A stretch of DNA of 64,000 bases from Mycoplasmopsis phocirhinis (GTDB taxonomy: Bacteria; Bacillota_I; Bacilli_A; Mycoplasmatales; Metamycoplasmataceae), in assembly GCF_004216495.1 (NCBI RefSeq), contig NZ_CP034841.1:620001-684000 (forward strand). The letters run 5' to 3'. The translations under genes were made by a program, and so were the position numbers. The notes beneath the pieces were generated by a model that had not been told where the DNA came from, did not search any database, and saw only the letters and a program-made list of their open reading frames with translations. Positions 63,799-64,000 of this stretch are shown here, one piece after another. Position 1 is the first letter of the stretch. The number at the start of each line of letters is the position of its first letter.

Positions 63799-64000
63799 TT
63801 TTTGCTCCTTTAAACTTCATTTTATTGATTAATTTAATAATTTTTTGTTTAAATCAGGTTAATGAAGATGGTTGAATTAAAAGTGCTAATAATAACATCG
63901 ACACTAAATAAATAAAACTAAAAAATGCAGCAGCGTAGCCTTTTTCGTATCGCAACGATGGTGATGAACCACCTCCAAAATATTTAATGGTATAACTAGT
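63791..64000 (-). CDS. ABC transporter permease (MalF-like), C-terminal part (runs off the right edge)
   Basis: The last 69 residues of an inner-membrane component, ending in one helix (FFSFIYLVSMLLLALLIQ) and a basic tail (KQKIIKLINKMKFKGAKNV). A GGGSSPSLRYEKGYAAAF-like segment, with the small-residue/Tyr pattern, fits the periplasmic loop before the last helix of MalF-type permeases. It overlaps the next permease start by 8 bp. Confidence 0.75.

Overview
The window is about 28% G+C by eye and reads correctly only with UGA as tryptophan. Nearly every protein gene contains in-frame UGA codons at conserved Trp positions, so this is a Mollicute (Mycoplasma sensu lato). The P80-P60-HinT operon, a MnuA-type membrane nuclease, a GdpP-type c-di-AMP phosphodiesterase, IS1634-like elements and prolipoproteins point to the hominis group (Mycoplasmopsis/Metamycoplasma-like). 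I cannot name the species. Genes are packed tightly, often with stop/start overlaps such as TAATG, and convergent units are separated by AT-rich hairpin terminators.

Layout. 1-7.6 kb (minus): the 5' end of efp, plsY, pncB, a CNNM/HlyC-type CBS membrane protein, dnaB, rplI and gdpP. 7.7-13.0 kb (plus): a small cupin protein overlapping galU, a lipoprotein, a degenerate Nudix protein, tRNA-Ser(GCT) and a Ca2+-type P-ATPase. 13.1-15.0 kb: first IS1634-like element. 15.0-20.1 kb (minus): an AEC transporter, then rpe-rsgA-Ser/Thr kinase-PP2C phosphatase-gmk, a signalling and housekeeping cluster. 20.3-25.0 kb (plus): secG-rnr-trmN6-like-metG. 25.0-30.6 kb: pyrH-frr, cdsA, fba, a short rpoE, and two adjacent probably paralogous tail-anchored proteins, one with a striking Cys-rich segment. 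30.8-33.8 kb (plus): tRNA-His, a YigZ/IMPACT domain, coaE, and a DnaD/DnaB-like plus DnaI-like loader pair, the DnaI having lost its P-loop.

33.8-36.0 kb: only the last ~103 codons of lysS remain, cut off by a second, >99% identical IS1634-like copy in the same orientation as the first. 36.0-40.4 kb (minus): ribosome and tRNA maintenance genes (rbgA, a DivIVA/GpsB-like protein, two SPOUT methyltransferases) and tig. 40.6-45.3 kb: mnuA, a Cof-type HAD phosphatase, rnhC, an MFS transporter and tRNA-Thr. 45.3-51 kb: fmt, then the most unusual gene of the window, a 964-residue fusion of a catalytically dead phosphohexomutase with an LPG-synthase/flippase-type membrane domain. It is followed by a 57-bp near-perfect palindrome and a two-gene type II restriction-modification cassette.

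51-55 kb (minus): the P80-P60-HinT operon. 55-58 kb: two hypothetical proteins and rpsP-trmD-rplS. 57.8-60.9 kb: aminopeptidase C between two related HAD phosphatases. 60.9-64 kb: a substrate-binding lipoprotein and two permease genes of a carbohydrate-type ABC importer that runs off the right edge.

Functional picture: a fermentative, host-dependent, wall-less bacterium. It invests in nutrient salvage (nuclease, peptidase, ABC and MFS importers), phospholipid synthesis (plsY, cdsA) and translation upkeep. The accessory content, two IS copies, a broken lysS and an R-M cassette, shows recent genome rearrangement.
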